Under the pieces are notes generated by a model. That model was not told where the DNA came from. It was given only the letters and a program-made list of their open reading frames with translations, and ran no database searches. The position numbers were made by a program, and so were the translations under genes. Shown here in pieces: positions 25,663 to 36,424 of a DNA stretch of 64,000 nt; the first letter of the stretch is position 1, and the number at the start of each line of letters is the position of its first letter. Source of the DNA: an uncultured bacterium (GTDB taxonomy: Bacteria; Cyanobacteriota; Vampirovibrionia; Gastranaerophilales; Gastranaerophilaceae); contig ONOE01000006.1 in NCBI GenBank assembly GCA_900319365.1, positions 20,523-84,522 on the forward strand. The letters are read 5' to 3'.

Positions 25663-25687
25663 TAGGGTGCGGAGCGCTAACGCCCCG
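25663..25687. repeat. 25-bp repeat, copy 2
   Basis: TAGGGTGCGGAGCGCTAACG followed by CCCCG, differing from the copy at 24996 at two positions. It lies 8 bases after the HTH gene stop. Confidence 0.75.
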
Positions 25688-25782
25688 CAATATTTATTTC
25701 GAAATATTATCCAAAAATTAATCCTTGAGTATAAATTATTGATTAATTTTGTTTGTTATATAATATATGGCGAGGTATAAAT

Positions 25783-26139
25783 ATGCAATTAGAATTTTTA
25801 AATTCAAAAATACACAGAGCAACTGTTACTGATGCAAATTTAAACTACGTCGGATCAATAACGATAGATGAAACTTTATTAAAAGCCGCAAATATGCGTG
25901 AATGGCAAAAAGTTGAAATTCTTGATGTCAATAACGGCGAAAGATTTCAAACTTATATTATCAAAGGAGAAGCCGATTCAGGGTGCATTTGTTTAAACGG
26001 AGCGGCAGCAAGAAAAGTCCAAAAAGGCGATAAAGTTATTATTGTAACTTATGCAATTTTAGAAGAAAATGAAGTTGCAAACCATAAACCGACAATCGTT
26101 ATTGTTGATGAAAATAACAAAATAGCTCAAACAAAATAA
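25783..26139 (+). CDS. panD: Aspartate 1-decarboxylase
   Basis: Makes beta-alanine for pantothenate and CoA. The 118-residue proenzyme starts at ATG 25783 (CGAGGT 6 bases upstream). The self-cleavage site Gly-Ser is present in NYVGSITID near residues 24-25; cleavage there makes the pyruvoyl group. Other family markers are [12 protein letters not shown], a [10 protein letters not shown] segment and [20 protein letters not shown]. No panB or panC is nearby. Confidence 0.95.
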   Translation: MQLEFLNSKIHRATVTDANLNYVGSITIDETLLKAANMREWQKVEILDVNNGERFQTYIIKGEADSGCICLNGAAARKVQKGDKVIIVTYAILEENEVANHKPTIVIVDENNKIAQTK

Positions 26140-26176
26140 AAGTTTTTTAAGCTCAGAATGCTTGTAAATACGCACA

Positions 26177-26204
26177 TTCAAGCCTGTACTTGAATTTTAT
26201 TTTG
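26177..26204 (+). terminator. Weak terminator after panD
   Basis: Short stem TTCAAG/CTTGAA followed by TTTTATTTT. Confidence 0.5.
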
Positions 26205-26258
26205 CTTTGTAGTATATTTATCGGGTACTAACAGCTATTAAGGTGGTGAAAATATAAA

Positions 26259-26432
26259 ATGGCAGAAGTTAAAGTCGGCGAAAACGAATCAATCGAAAGC
26301 GCTTTGAGAAGATTTAAGAAAAAAATCCAAAAAGCAGGGATTTTGTCTGAAGTAAAAAAGCGTGAAAGATACGAAAAGCCCAGCGTAAAAAGAAAACATA
26401 AATCTGAAGCTGCTCGTAAAAGAAAAGTTTAA
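26259..26432 (+). CDS. rpsU: Small ribosomal subunit protein S21
   Basis: 57 residues with the S21 pattern: [20 protein letters not shown], then a Lys/Arg-rich tail ([15 protein letters not shown]). S21 binds near the anti-Shine-Dalgarno end of 16S rRNA and helps initiation. The start is set by AAGGTGGTG at 26240-26248, a strong ribosome binding site. It is monocistronic, with a very strong terminator after it. Presence of S21 fits a lineage that also uses Shine-Dalgarno sites for part of its genes. Confidence 0.95.
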   Translation: MAEVKVGENESIESALRRFKKKIQKAGILSEVKKRERYEKPSVKRKHKSEAARKRKV

Positions 26433-26451
26433 GATACAAAATATTTAAAAT

Positions 26452-26487
26452 AAGAAGCCCGCACAATTTTAATTGTGCGGGCTTCTT
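26452..26487. terminator. Strong bidirectional terminator between rpsU and ahcY
   Basis: A 17-bp perfect stem AAGAAGCCCGCACAATT/AATTGTGCGGGCTTCTT with a 2-base loop. It serves rpsU on the plus strand and probably ahcY on the minus strand. Confidence 0.9.
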
Positions 26488-26529
26488 GTAATCTGTTGAT
26501 AATTTTTTAATTAAAATTCAATCCGAAAA

Positions 26530-27834
<1,305 letters not shown>

Positions 27835-27959
27835 TTATAACCTAAAAACACATTAAAAATTCTTTGACGATAATATTTGTAAAATTTTCTTAATAAAATT
27901 ACAATATATGTCAAAAAATAACCTTTATCATTGTTATACTGGTTGGTAAGGAGTACGGT

Positions 27960-30900
27960 GTGAAAGTAAATTTAATTTCAAACCCTGTAAATAATACTAA
28001 AAATGTGAATTTCACGGGTTACAAATGGACAAAAGACGAGCATGGTTTTAAGAATTTTGAAACCTCTTACATTTTCGATGAAAACAATCAGGATTGTTAT
28101 TTAGAGATTTATACGCTGAATACCGATGAAAACGGTAATTATTACATCAGCGATAAGGCAAGATCTAGACAGGGTGGTGCCGATAGAATTAAAATGAAGC
28201 CCGGCTCAAATAAAGTCAACCTTACCAAAACATTTGGCATTTTGCCCGACAAACCGTTTGCTTACCATTATGTCGTACGGGACAGAGGCGGACGAGAAAC
28301 CGTCGCAATAGATGCAGGCGACAGTATTAAAGAAAACGGCGTTTCATTCAACGTTGTTGCTCAAAACGGTTCTCATGTTTCAAAAGGCGGATCGATGAAA
28401 CTTGTCAATGTCGATTCTCAAAATGTCGGTATTGTTTATGATGAAAACGGAAAACCTAAATTAGATAAAGCATTAAAGGCTCGTGGCGAAAATGCAATAA
28501 AAACTTTAACCAACGTATTTGGCGGAACGGTTGCAGGTCTTGAAAAAGATATTGATGCAGGCAAATATGACGGATATTCAAGAATTATCTCCTTACCTAT
28601 TTTTACAAGAGATGATTTCTCTGCTCACAAATATTGGATTGAAGATATTTTCCAACCTTGCAACAGCTTGTTAAACCTTAACAATTATTCTTCATTGCAG
28701 AAAAAAATGTTTGCACATGACCTGAACTTTGTATCAGACGGTGCATTTGTAAATGAAGGACTTCAAGGGGTTCACTTCAGCAACCTGTTAAGATGGGGTA
28801 CCGATTCTCCTTATTTCAGATGGTTTAGAGCCAGCAATTTGAAAAATGCTCCTTTGTCTTTAGGTATTTATCCTAAAGATACAAGAAATGTTTCATTCAA
28901 ATTCGTAAACTCTCCTAAAATTTATACTCAAAATTCTTCGGGAAAAGTAACCGAACACAATAACGACAAATACGATCCCTCAAAACCGACTTATATCCAG
29001 TTCTTTGATAAAAGATTGGTAACGGATAAAGAAGTTAATGATCCCGAAAAATTAATCAAAACTTATTCAAAATTAAATACCGATAAATATTATGACCTCA
29101 ATACTCATGATGATTCCGTATTCCCGTATTCTTTTGAGGTTAACCCCAAAACTATATCTCAAAATTTAAAAAGGTTTAATCAACATAACGATATGCTGCC
29201 CAAAGATGAAAGAATACCTTTCAACAGCTATGAAGCATCAAGAATTATGTCCAAAAACGAAAACTTCGTTGTTGACGGCAAATTTGAAAGCGGATTTGAA
29301 ACTTGGGATGCAAATACCGATATTGCCAAATTAAGCTTTGTAATGTCAAATAACGATTTGAAAAACCTTAAGAATTTGACTCCTCACGAAGCTGAAGCGG
29401 AAGAAGATAAAATCAGACTTGCAAACTGGCAGGTTCAGGATTACACGGTAGAAGGCGGCAAATATTGGACAAAGAAAACAGACGATATTTTAAGAATGTA
29501 TGTTGCTCAGAATTTGAAAAACATTGATTCTCAAAATCCCAGAAAAGTATTTAAAGAAATCATGGATAATTCAAACGGAAAGGTATTCCCGAAATCTTTA
29601 AAAACCGAACTTTACGAAAATGAAGTAGATAACGTAATGTCAGGACTTTACAAGACTTCAAGAAAATTATCCGATGAAGATAAACAATCACAGGTCCTTG
29701 AACAGTTGATGAATACTCCGTTGGAATCTGTTGAATTCGGAACAAATCTTGTCGGGGTTCTGGCATCACCTCTTGTTTCAAAAAGAGCATCAACAGAAGA
29801 TGAAATCGGTGTTTCAAGATACGATTTATTCAAACAGGGCAATCCGAATTTACCCGAAGAATATAAAAAATCTTACGATGAAATGGACGGTATTTATCAG
29901 CATGAAATGATGAATTTTGCAATGAATGTCCTTAATGACGTAAATAATAAACTTCCTAAAGAAAATAAACTTTTTGACGGCAATGAAGTTACCGAGTTTG
30001 GTCAATATGCTTTGCCTTTGATTGTCCCGAGAATTGCAAAATTCTCTGTAGTGCAGGCTCTTGCGCCGAAAGTTAAAGTTAAATACGATGACAAATCAGG
30101 CGAAATTTCGTATGATTACAACGCATTATTAAATACTCATCTTCAAAGCCTTAAACTTCCGAAAGCCGCATCGCCCGAGGATGAAGCAATACTTGTACTT
30201 GATAAAATGAAAAAAGGAATCCCCGCAATTTCGGATTCTTCAAAGAAACTTTTAACAGACAGTATCTTGACTTCATTAAAAGGAACAAGTGCTGAAAGTT
30301 TTAAACTTGCGGATTTAATCATTGATAAAACTCAATCGGGTTTGGATTGGAGAATTGATGCTACAAAAGATATCGCTGATATTGATGCATTGAGAACTCA
30401 TAAACAGCCGTTTGAAGATATTTGGAATGATGTATGCGGATTTTGGTCAAAATTCTCAAAAGGTATTTATGAACAGAACCCTAATTCATACATTGTAGCA
30501 GAAGTTACGGATGAAGATGCCTTGCATGACAGCGCTTGGGGTTCTCAATCGCCGAATTACAGAAACAAAAGCGATATTTTGCCCAAGTTCTTCCGCAATA
30601 CGGGGATTACCGCAAACGCTCAATATTCGTTCTACTTCTATGATATAGCAAAGCTGTTTGCAAAATCTTTCCAAGACGGTTCAACAATTGACGGCGGTCA
30701 GGAAAACTCTTTTGTACTTGCTCAACACTTAAAAGATGCATTGATGTCAGGCGACAGAGCATTTTTAAAAGCATTTTCACTCCCCGCAATAGAATTTGCA
30801 TATACATTCATCGGCAACCATGATAAACCCAGAGTTCTTCATTGCGCCGCATTGGATATGGATATGTTCTATACGGATTTAACTTATCCCGAAAACAGAA

Positions 30901-32111
30901 AATTCAGAGAACAGGCATACAGACTCGTAACCGATAATTCAATGGGTCCTGTTACGGATAATGACTTGCTTAATTATGATTTTGACGTAATTTCGCCCAA
31001 AGCCGTTGCAATGGGTATGGCTCTTAGAAAAGGTTTTATCGATGTTTTGAATATGTATAAAAATAAAATGTCGCAAGAGGAGTTTGATAACAACTTCAAA
31101 GCAATAAGTCAGGCTGTTGCGGACTTGAGCAGAGGCGAATTTGACGGAATTAGATTTGACGGCGATTCATTCGGGGTTAAACCGATTGATTTCAACATCA
31201 AAAAAGTTCTTGAACAAGCTAAAAAGCATCACGGTTTCCACATTTCAAATCCAGAAGTAAATGAAAAATTTGAAGATGATGTATTTGAAAATGTAATGAC
31301 TCCTGCAATAACAAAAGTTCTTGCAATGATGAAACTTCTTGTTGCAATGCCCGGCATGCCGACGTTGTATGACGGTGATGATGCGGGTGCAACGGGTTAC
31401 GATACGGAAACCAAAAACATGTATCTTCAAGGCAGACAAAGAATCCATAATGAATGGGTTGAAGATGAGAAAAATCCTAAGTATAAAGCTTTTCTTGCCA
31501 AGTATAAAAAAGATTTTGATAAAGTAATGTCATTGAGAAAAGACCCGACAAACAATGCCCTTAATAACGGTGCACCGTTTGTATTGCCTATGCAGTACGG
31601 CAAAAATCCGTTCGGCGGAGATAATACTCAGTATAATATTCCTGCCGTAATTCAGCAAAGTACCGATGGCAGAATGACAATATCTTTGTTCAATCTTCAC
31701 AGAAATACCGACAGCAGAAAACCTCATTATGACCACGAACAACCGCTTCACACAAAATGTGTCGAACTTCCTCAAATCACTTTGAACTTTGATAATGAAG
31801 GCGACAAGGACGGCTCAATGGGAATCGGTATTCAGGGTATAAAGCCTGACACGGTATTTTATAACGCTTCAAATCCCGATGATCATGCAAAATATTACGT
31901 AAATATGAGCAACGGGAAATATTATATAAAAAAAGAAGGCGGGTTCCCGATAATCGTAAATGACGTATCACTTGTATTGAAAAGCAATCCTGATAATGCT
32001 CCGTTGACATTTACGGGTCAATATCATTTGAAGCAAAATATCAATACTTTGACAAACGCTTATGCTCCTAAAGAAGTAACCTGCGGAAAACAGTTGTCTT
32101 TGTGCAAATAA
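27960..32111 (+). CDS. Very large GH13-like (alpha-amylase family) protein
   Basis: 1383 residues from a GTG start (AAGGAG 8 bases upstream). All four GH13 regions are recognisable. Region I is LNFVSDGAFVNE (Asp near 260). Region II is GLDWRIDATKDI with the presumed nucleophile Asp800. Region III is YIVAEVTDED with the presumed acid Glu848. Region IV is FIGNHDKPR with Asp955. A later MPGMPTLYDGDDAG segment also fits. The usual spacing between regions I and II is about 100 residues; here it is about 540, so a large insert of unknown fold interrupts the barrel. An N-terminal domain (about 1-200) may be a carbohydrate-binding beta sandwich. There is no signal peptide, so it probably acts on stored glucan or oligosaccharide in the cytoplasm. 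Hydrolase, transferase or branching activity cannot be told apart. Confidence 0.78.
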   Translation: MKVNLISNPVNNTKNVNFTGYKWTKDEHGFKNFETSYIFDENNQDCYLEIYTLNTDENGNYYISDKARSRQGGADRIKMKPGSNKVNLTKTFGILPDKPFAYHYVVRDRGGRETVAIDAGDSIKENGVSFNVVAQNGSHVSKGGSMKLVNVDSQNVGIVYDENGKPKLDKALKARGENAIKTLTNVFGGTVAGLEKDIDAGKYDGYSRIISLPIFTRDDFSAHKYWIEDIFQPCNSLLNLNNYSSLQKKMFAHDLNFVSDGAFVNEGLQGVHFSNLLRWGTDSPYFRWFRASNLKNAPLSLGIYPKDTRNVSFKFVNSPKIYTQNSSGKVTEHNNDKYDPSKPTYIQFFDKRLVTDKEVNDPEKLIKTYSKLNTDKYYDLNTHDDSVFPYSFEVNPKTISQNLKRFNQHNDMLPKDERIPFNSYEASRIMSKNENFVVDGKFESGFETWDANTDIAKLSFVMSNNDLKNLKNLTPHEAEAEEDKIRLANWQVQDYTVEGGKYWTKKTDDILRMYVAQNLKNIDSQNPRKVFKEIMDNSNGKVFPKSLKTELYENEVDNVMSGLYKTSRKLSDEDKQSQVLEQLMNTPLESVEFGTNLVGVLASPLVSKRASTEDEIGVSRYDLFKQGNPNLPEEYKKSYDEMDGIYQHEMMNFAMNVLNDVNNKLPKENKLFDGNEVTEFGQYALPLIVPRIAKFSVVQALAPKVKVKYDDKSGEISYDYNALLNTHLQSLKLPKAASPEDEAILVLDKMKKGIPAISDSSKKLLTDSILTSLKGTSAESFKLADLIIDKTQSGLDWRIDATKDIADIDALRTHKQPFEDIWNDVCGFWSKFSKGIYEQNPNSYIVAEVTDEDALHDSAWGSQSPNYRNKSDILPKFFRNTGITANAQYSFYFYDIAKLFAKSFQDGSTIDGGQENSFVLAQHLKDALMSGDRAFLKAFSLPAIEFAYTFIGNHDKPRVLHCAALDMDMFYTDLTYPENRKFREQAYRLVTDNSMGPVTDNDLLNYDFDVISPKAVAMGMALRKGFIDVLNMYKNKMSQEEFDNNFKAISQAVADLSRGEFDGIRFDGDSFGVKPIDFNIKKVLEQAKKHHGFHISNPEVNEKFEDDVFENVMTPAITKVLAMMKLLVAMPGMPTLYDGDDAGATGYDTETKNMYLQGRQRIHNEWVEDEKNPKYKAFLAKYKKDFDKVMSLRKDPTNNALNNGAPFVLPMQYGKNPFGGDNTQYNIPAVIQQSTDGRMTISLFNLHRNTDSRKPHYDHEQPLHTKCVELPQITLNFDNEGDKDGSMGIGIQGIKPDTVFYNASNPDDHAKYYVNMSNGKYYIKKEGGFPIIVNDVSLVLKSNPDNAPLTFTGQYHLKQNINTLTNAYAPKEVTCGKQLSLCK

Positions 32112-32188
32112 TTTAAGCCTGCGAGCGTGTCGGGCAAACGGTTTTGCAAAGCCGAAAAAAAACTGTTTTCTTTTATAAAAAATCTTTG

Positions 32189-32232
32189 TGGTATAATTTA
32201 TGCATAAAGAGTTTTATAAAGGTTGAGAGATT
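32189..32232 (+). promoter_or_regulatory. Extended -10 promoter of the heptose kinase operon
   Basis: TGGTATAAT (32189-32197) is followed by a 35-base leader with AAAGGTTGAGAG before the ATG at 32233. This is an ordinary leadered promoter. Confidence 0.6.
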
Positions 32233-33237
32233 ATGAATTTTGACAAAGCAAAGCTTATAGAATCTGTTCCGAAATTGAGAAACAGCAGCATTTTGATAGT
32301 CGGTGATTTAGCGCTTGACGAAATGATATACGGTGATGCGGAAAGAATTTCAAGAGAAGCACCCGTTTTGATTCTGCAGCACACGAGAACCAAATTGATT
32401 TTGGGCGGCGCTTCAAACGCTGCTCACAACGTTGCAACTCTAAACGACGGAAAAGTCGGTGTAATAGGTGTTGCGGGCGAAGATTATCATTCTGATTTGT
32501 TAAAAGAAACATTTAAAGATGCAGGGATTAATTGCGACGGTATAGTTGATGACCCTAAAAGAAAAACTATTGTAAAAACAAGAATTTCAGGTTCAATCAC
32601 AACATCTATTACTCAGCAGATTGTAAGAATTGACAGACAGTCAAAAGGCTTTATATCAAAGGAAACGGAAGATAAGTTGATAAAAGAAATTACCGAATTG
32701 ATGCCTTTGTATGATGCTGTTATAATTTCGAATTATCATATCGGGACGCTTACGCCAAAGATTATTGATTATACGATTGAACTTGCAAACAAATTGGGCA
32801 AAGTTATTGTTGTAGATGCTCAAAGAGATTTGAATACCTATAAAAATGTTACTTCCATGACCCCGAATCTTCCCGATACAGAAAAATCGGTAGGTTTTGA
32901 AATAAAATCGATTGATGATATGAAAAAAGCGGGCGATAAATTGTTAAAAGAAACAAACGCCAAATCGGTTTTGATTACCTGCGGGGCTGACGGAATGTTT
33001 ATGACCGAACCGAACGGCAAATATACAAAAATTCCCGTATTTAACAAATCGGAAGTTTTTGATGTTACGGGTGCGGGGGATACGGTTACGGCTGTTTATT
33101 CGCTTGCTCTGGCATCAGGCATTGATCCTGTGTATTCCGCTGTTATCGGCAATGTTGCGGCAAGTATTGTCGTAAGGCAATACGGTTGCGCTACAACCAC
33201 GATAGAAGATCTTTTATCGGCAATCGAAAAATTGTAA
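32233..33237 (+). CDS. hldA: D-glycero-beta-D-manno-heptose-7-phosphate kinase domain protein
   Basis: Phosphorylates heptose 7-phosphate in ADP-heptose synthesis for lipopolysaccharide core. 334 residues, equal to the kinase half of HldE without the nucleotidyltransferase half. PfkB-family marks: VGDLALDEMIYGDAERISRE, EAPVLIL, LGGASNAAHNVATL near 57, and DVTGAGDTVTAVYSLAL near 278 with the catalytic Asp. The adenylyltransferase must be elsewhere. It heads a unit with a DUF4330 protein and an O-antigen ligase, consistent with envelope glycan work. Confidence 0.9.
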   Translation: MNFDKAKLIESVPKLRNSSILIVGDLALDEMIYGDAERISREAPVLILQHTRTKLILGGASNAAHNVATLNDGKVGVIGVAGEDYHSDLLKETFKDAGINCDGIVDDPKRKTIVKTRISGSITTSITQQIVRIDRQSKGFISKETEDKLIKEITELMPLYDAVIISNYHIGTLTPKIIDYTIELANKLGKVIVVDAQRDLNTYKNVTSMTPNLPDTEKSVGFEIKSIDDMKKAGDKLLKETNAKSVLITCGADGMFMTEPNGKYTKIPVFNKSEVFDVTGAGDTVTAVYSLALASGIDPVYSAVIGNVAASIVVRQYGCATTTIEDLLSAIEKL

Positions 33238-33283
33238 CCGACAGTTCAGAAATAAGTCCGAATCATTATATAAGGAGAACTTT

Positions 33284-33853
33284 ATGAATAAAATTAAAGA
33301 ATTTTTGAAAAAAATTAAATTGATAGATTGGATTATCATCTGCTTTTTAATTATCGCATGCGGAGTCGGTGTATACACCCACAAAGGCTTCAGACAAACA
33401 GCAGATAAGCAGATTGAAGTTACTTCAAAAATTGTTTTCAAAGTTTATATGAGAGGTATAACTTTCTCAGGGGATGAAATTCCTATCAAAAAAGGCGACA
33501 AAACATTTATCAGTATCAGAAATGTGCCTTATTCCGATTTAGATATCGTAGATGTAAAATCAGAACGCAGAAAAATTGTTATTCCTACTCCGACAAGCAA
33601 AAAGTTTGTTGTAGAAGTTGAAGATGCTTCTCAACCTGATTTGTATGATGTTGTCGTAACATTGGCAGATACCGCAAAAATCACAAAAGACGGTGCTGTT
33701 GTAGGCGGTAACAAAATCAAAATTGGCTTGCCAATCACATTGGAAGGCAAAAATTATAAATTTACCGGTTCGGTATCAGACCTGAAAGTTATTGATGCAG
33801 TTGATGATGAAACTATAAATAGAGATATGAATACAACGGATGATGTTCAATAA
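33284..33853 (+). CDS. DUF4330 membrane-anchored protein
   Basis: 189 residues: a basic N-terminus, one membrane segment (WIIICFLIIACGVGVY, about 17-32), then a beta-rich outer domain. Pattern: KGDKTFISIRNVPYSDLDIV, followed by VVTLADTAKITKDGAVVGGN and KIGLPITLEGKNYKFTGSV. This matches the DUF4330 family seen next to polysaccharide genes in Cyanobacteria and relatives. AAGGAG lies 7 bases before the ATG. It overlaps the O-antigen ligase start by 14 bases, so they are coupled and probably act together at the periplasmic face. Confidence 0.75.
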   Translation: MNKIKEFLKKIKLIDWIIICFLIIACGVGVYTHKGFRQTADKQIEVTSKIVFKVYMRGITFSGDEIPIKKGDKTFISIRNVPYSDLDIVDVKSERRKIVIPTPTSKKFVVEVEDASQPDLYDVVVTLADTAKITKDGAVVGGNKIKIGLPITLEGKNYKFTGSVSDLKVIDAVDDETINRDMNTTDDVQ

Positions 33854-35171
33854 TATTTTAGAATTTTTACAGGATAAATTAAATATTTTATATAAAAACA
33901 GTTTAGTATTACAAAATTTGGACAAACTTGTTTTGCCATTAATTTTGTTAACCTTTGTTTCGTCAACTTTTATGGGGTCTGAAATAATCGGTGTTTTTGC
34001 GCTCGGCGTAATATTTTTAACCTTTGTTAAAATGCTTGTTACCCCGAAACAGAAATTTTCTTTCAGAGCTTATGAAGTATTTTTATTGATATATTTTATG
34101 ATAGTAATTGTAAGTTTGTTCGGGTCGACGTTATTTGCGCTGAGCCTGCACGGATTTATAAAAACATTCATTTATATCGGTTTTTATTTTTCACTTGTTG
34201 TGTATTTGAAAGATAACAAGAAACATATCCCGTTGATACTCGGTACGATTGCAACTTGTGTTGCTGTTGAAAGTTTTATCGGTATATTGCAAAGTACGAT
34301 GCATCTTGATGAAATTTCAACATGGCAGGATACTTCAAATATTAATCCTGAAGATGTAATATCAAGAATTTACGGAACATTGCAACCGCTAAATCCGAAT
34401 TTGTACGGAGGTTATCTGGTTTGCGGTTTGCCTATAGTTATGGGTAGTGCATTTTACTTTTTGTATAAAAAATACTATAAATCGGAAATTTTTGCATTGA
34501 TTTGCTCGCTTACCGTTTGTTATGCAATTTTGCAAACGGGTTGCAGAGGGGCATATTTATCAATGATGCTTGTATTCGGGTTGGTATTTCTGATATCTGC
34601 AAAATTCTTCTGGAAAACTTATAAAAAAATCTATGTATCAATAATAAGTTTATGCGCATTGGCTTTTATATTTGCGATGACATTTGTTAATTCTTTGAGA
34701 TTAAGATTTTTGTCAATATTTGCAATGCGCAACGATTCGTCAAATTCGTTCAGATTTAATGTTTACCATTCTTCGTGGCAGATGTTTAAAGATAACTGGC
34801 TGCTCGGTATCGGGGTAGGCAATAAAAACTTCCGTGAAATCTACGGATTGTATATGAAAACGGGTTATGATGCATTGAGCTCATATAATATTTACCTTGA
34901 AACTGCCGTTGAAAGCGGAATATTTGCTCTGCTTGCGTTTCTGGCATTCTTGGGCAAATTGATTTATGACACGTTTAAATTCATTTTGCATTCGGAAAAT
35001 ATAACGGAAATTATATTTGCGGCTTCTTGCATAACCGCAATTTGTGCAACATTGTTCCATGGTCTTGTTGATACGATATATTTCAGACCACAGCTGCAAT
35101 TTATTTTCTGGACTTTTGTTGCCGTAATAACATCAATTTTACCTGTCGGGGATAAAAATTATCAGCAATAA
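33840..35171 (+). CDS. O-antigen ligase / Wzy-like polymerase
   Basis: 443 residues, a polytopic membrane protein with about 11-12 segments. The late periplasmic loop carries the O-antigen ligase family pattern: RFNVYHSSWQMFKDNWLLGI, then GVGNKNF and a SSYNIYLETAVESGIFALL stretch. It either ligates O-antigen to lipid A core or polymerises repeats; family members cannot be told apart by eye. Co-transcription with the heptose kinase and DUF4330 gene favours lipopolysaccharide work. It overlaps the DUF4330 stop, and its own stop overlaps the convergent gene at 35162. Confidence 0.85.
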   Translation: MMFNNILEFLQDKLNILYKNSLVLQNLDKLVLPLILLTFVSSTFMGSEIIGVFALGVIFLTFVKMLVTPKQKFSFRAYEVFLLIYFMIVIVSLFGSTLFALSLHGFIKTFIYIGFYFSLVVYLKDNKKHIPLILGTIATCVAVESFIGILQSTMHLDEISTWQDTSNINPEDVISRIYGTLQPLNPNLYGGYLVCGLPIVMGSAFYFLYKKYYKSEIFALICSLTVCYAILQTGCRGAYLSMMLVFGLVFLISAKFFWKTYKKIYVSIISLCALAFIFAMTFVNSLRLRFLSIFAMRNDSSNSFRFNVYHSSWQMFKDNWLLGIGVGNKNFREIYGLYMKTGYDALSSYNIYLETAVESGIFALLAFLAFLGKLIYDTFKFILHSENITEIIFAASCITAICATLFHGLVDTIYFRPQLQFIFWTFVAVITSILPVGDKNYQQ

Positions 35172-35533
35172 AATCCTCCGCCTCCGAAGTAACTGTAATT
35201 CATGCTGTAGTTGTAATTAAAGCAGCATGGCGAATTGAAAAACATCCACGGAGTGTATGCGTATGCGCTCATCATTCCCAGAGTTCCGATGGCGTTTGAT
35301 GTCGGATTGCCGTATCCGACCGTTGAATTGAGAATATTGCCCGCTGAATTACCGCATTTTTGCATGTCATAAGCCATTTCATTGCGCATTAAACCGTTAA
35401 AGATGTTTCCGACAAGGTTTGTTGTTGCAACTTGCGGAGTCTGACCTTTTTGGCGTGCATCAAGGTAGCTGTTCAGCGATTGCAATCCGCAGCTTATGCC
35501 TGTCAATGTTCTCATTGTTTCAGCGTGACCCAT
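35162..35533 (-). CDS. Hypothetical protein with aromatic C-terminus, 123 aa
   Basis: Not recognised. The N-terminal 100 residues are helical and polar. The C-terminal 25 are Tyr/Asn/Phe/Gly-rich with three Cys (PCCFNYNYSMNYSYFGGGGF), like a sticky surface or coat-type tail. No signal peptide is seen. GGAG lies 4-5 bases before the ATG. The ACTTTATA-type motif lies upstream (35559-35585), as for three other hypotheticals. It converges on the O-antigen ligase with a 10-base overlap. Confidence 0.6.
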   Translation of the reverse strand: MGHAETMRTLTGISCGLQSLNSYLDARQKGQTPQVATTNLVGNIFNGLMRNEMAYDMQKCGNSAGNILNSTVGYGNPTSNAIGTLGMMSAYAYTPWMFFNSPCCFNYNYSMNYSYFGGGGFYC

Positions 35534-35558
35534 ATCTCTCCGTATGTTTACAGTTGTA

Positions 35559-35585
35559 CCTCTTTAATATATAAAGTGTTTATTT
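35559..35585 (-). promoter_or_regulatory. Shared ACTTTATA-type promoter-like motif, copy 3
   Basis: On the minus strand AAACACTTTATATATTAAAG followed by AGG, about 40 bases upstream of the ATG at 35533. Matches 161, 7886 and 49036. Confidence 0.4.
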
Positions 35586-35745
35586 TGACAAAAATTGATT
35601 ATTTTTTGACTTTTTGTAAAGATATATTAATCATATACTTTTTGTATAAGTATTTTTGATTATCAAATATAGCATTTATGGCAATTATTTTATTTATTTA
35701 AGAGATTATAATTTTTGTATAGAGATTGTAGTGGAGTAAATTATT

Positions 35746-36042
35746 ATGTTTTTGGAAAATAATTGCATAATTAGCCGTATGGAAATGAAAAATATTAATA
35801 AAAATTTGTTATCGTGGTTTGAAGATATTATTTATGAAAACAATTGTAAAATCGAACGCAAAGAATGGAAAAGCAAGTATAACAGTTATGTTGTCTATGA
35901 TTATGAACCGTTTTGTACGGACGGATTTGAGATAAATCTTGTATTGTCGGCAAAAAATGTTGCGTATTTGAATTTCGTAAAATATTTATACGATGAAAAG
36001 GTTAATACGATTGAATATTTGAATAATTGTATAATGATATAG
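35746..36042 (+). CDS. Hypothetical protein, 98 aa
   Basis: Not recognised. It is small, acidic and aromatic, with Asn-rich segments and Cys at about 7, 34, 57 and 95. No signal peptide. GGAG lies about 11 bases upstream of the ATG, a longish spacing, and a strong terminator follows. That pattern supports a real, single-gene unit. Confidence 0.55.
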   Translation: MFLENNCIISRMEMKNINKNLLSWFEDIIYENNCKIERKEWKSKYNSYVVYDYEPFCTDGFEINLVLSAKNVAYLNFVKYLYDEKVNTIEYLNNCIMI

Positions 36043-36046
36043 TGCA

Positions 36047-36086
36047 AAAAAAAAGACTTTCTACAAATAATCAGAAAGTCTTTTTT
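36047..36086. terminator. Bidirectional terminator
   Basis: Stem AAAGACTTTCT/AGAAAGTCTTT flanked by an A-run and T6. It lies between the 98-aa gene and the convergent zinc-binding gene. Confidence 0.85.
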
Positions 36087-36106
36087 AATTATATTTATAA
36101 AACTCG

Positions 36107-36424
36107 TTACTCTGCTGTGTTTGCGCTTTCTTCAGACTGCTGCGGAGCAGAAGATGTTTCTACTTCTTTAAAGCATTCTTTGCAGTATACTTCTCTGCCC
36201 GGAACGGGTTTAAACGGAACTTGTGTTTGTGCCCCGCATTTTGAACATACAGCATCATACATTTTTCTTGATCTGCGATGTTGTTTTCTTCTCAATTTTC
36301 TGCATTCAGGGCATCTTTTGGGTTTGTTTACCAAGCCTTTTTCCGCATAAAATTCTTGTTCGCCGGCAGTAAATACAAATTCTTTGCCGCAGTCTTCACA
36401 GACTAACTTTTCATCTTCGTACAT
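36107..36424 (-). CDS. Zinc-ribbon protein
   Basis: 105 residues with three CxxC pairs and one extra. CEDCGKEFVFTAGEQEFYAE with CPECRKLRRK forms the first zinc site (a treble-clef ribbon of the zf-trcl type). CSKCGAQTQVPF with CKECF forms the second. The C-terminal 25 residues are a Ser/Glu tail. Proteins of this type are small nucleic-acid or translation-related factors of unknown role. AGGAG lies 8 bases before the ATG. Confidence 0.8.
   Translation of the reverse strand: MYEDEKLVCEDCGKEFVFTAGEQEFYAEKGLVNKPKRCPECRKLRRKQHRRSRKMYDAVCSKCGAQTQVPFKPVPGREVYCKECFKEVETSSAPQQSEESANTAE

Noticed and set aside
24996..25687. Repeat-flanked segment as an insertion sequence
   Set aside because: There is no transposase and the 25-bp repeats are direct, not terminal inverted repeats. 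I kept it only as a possible cassette.
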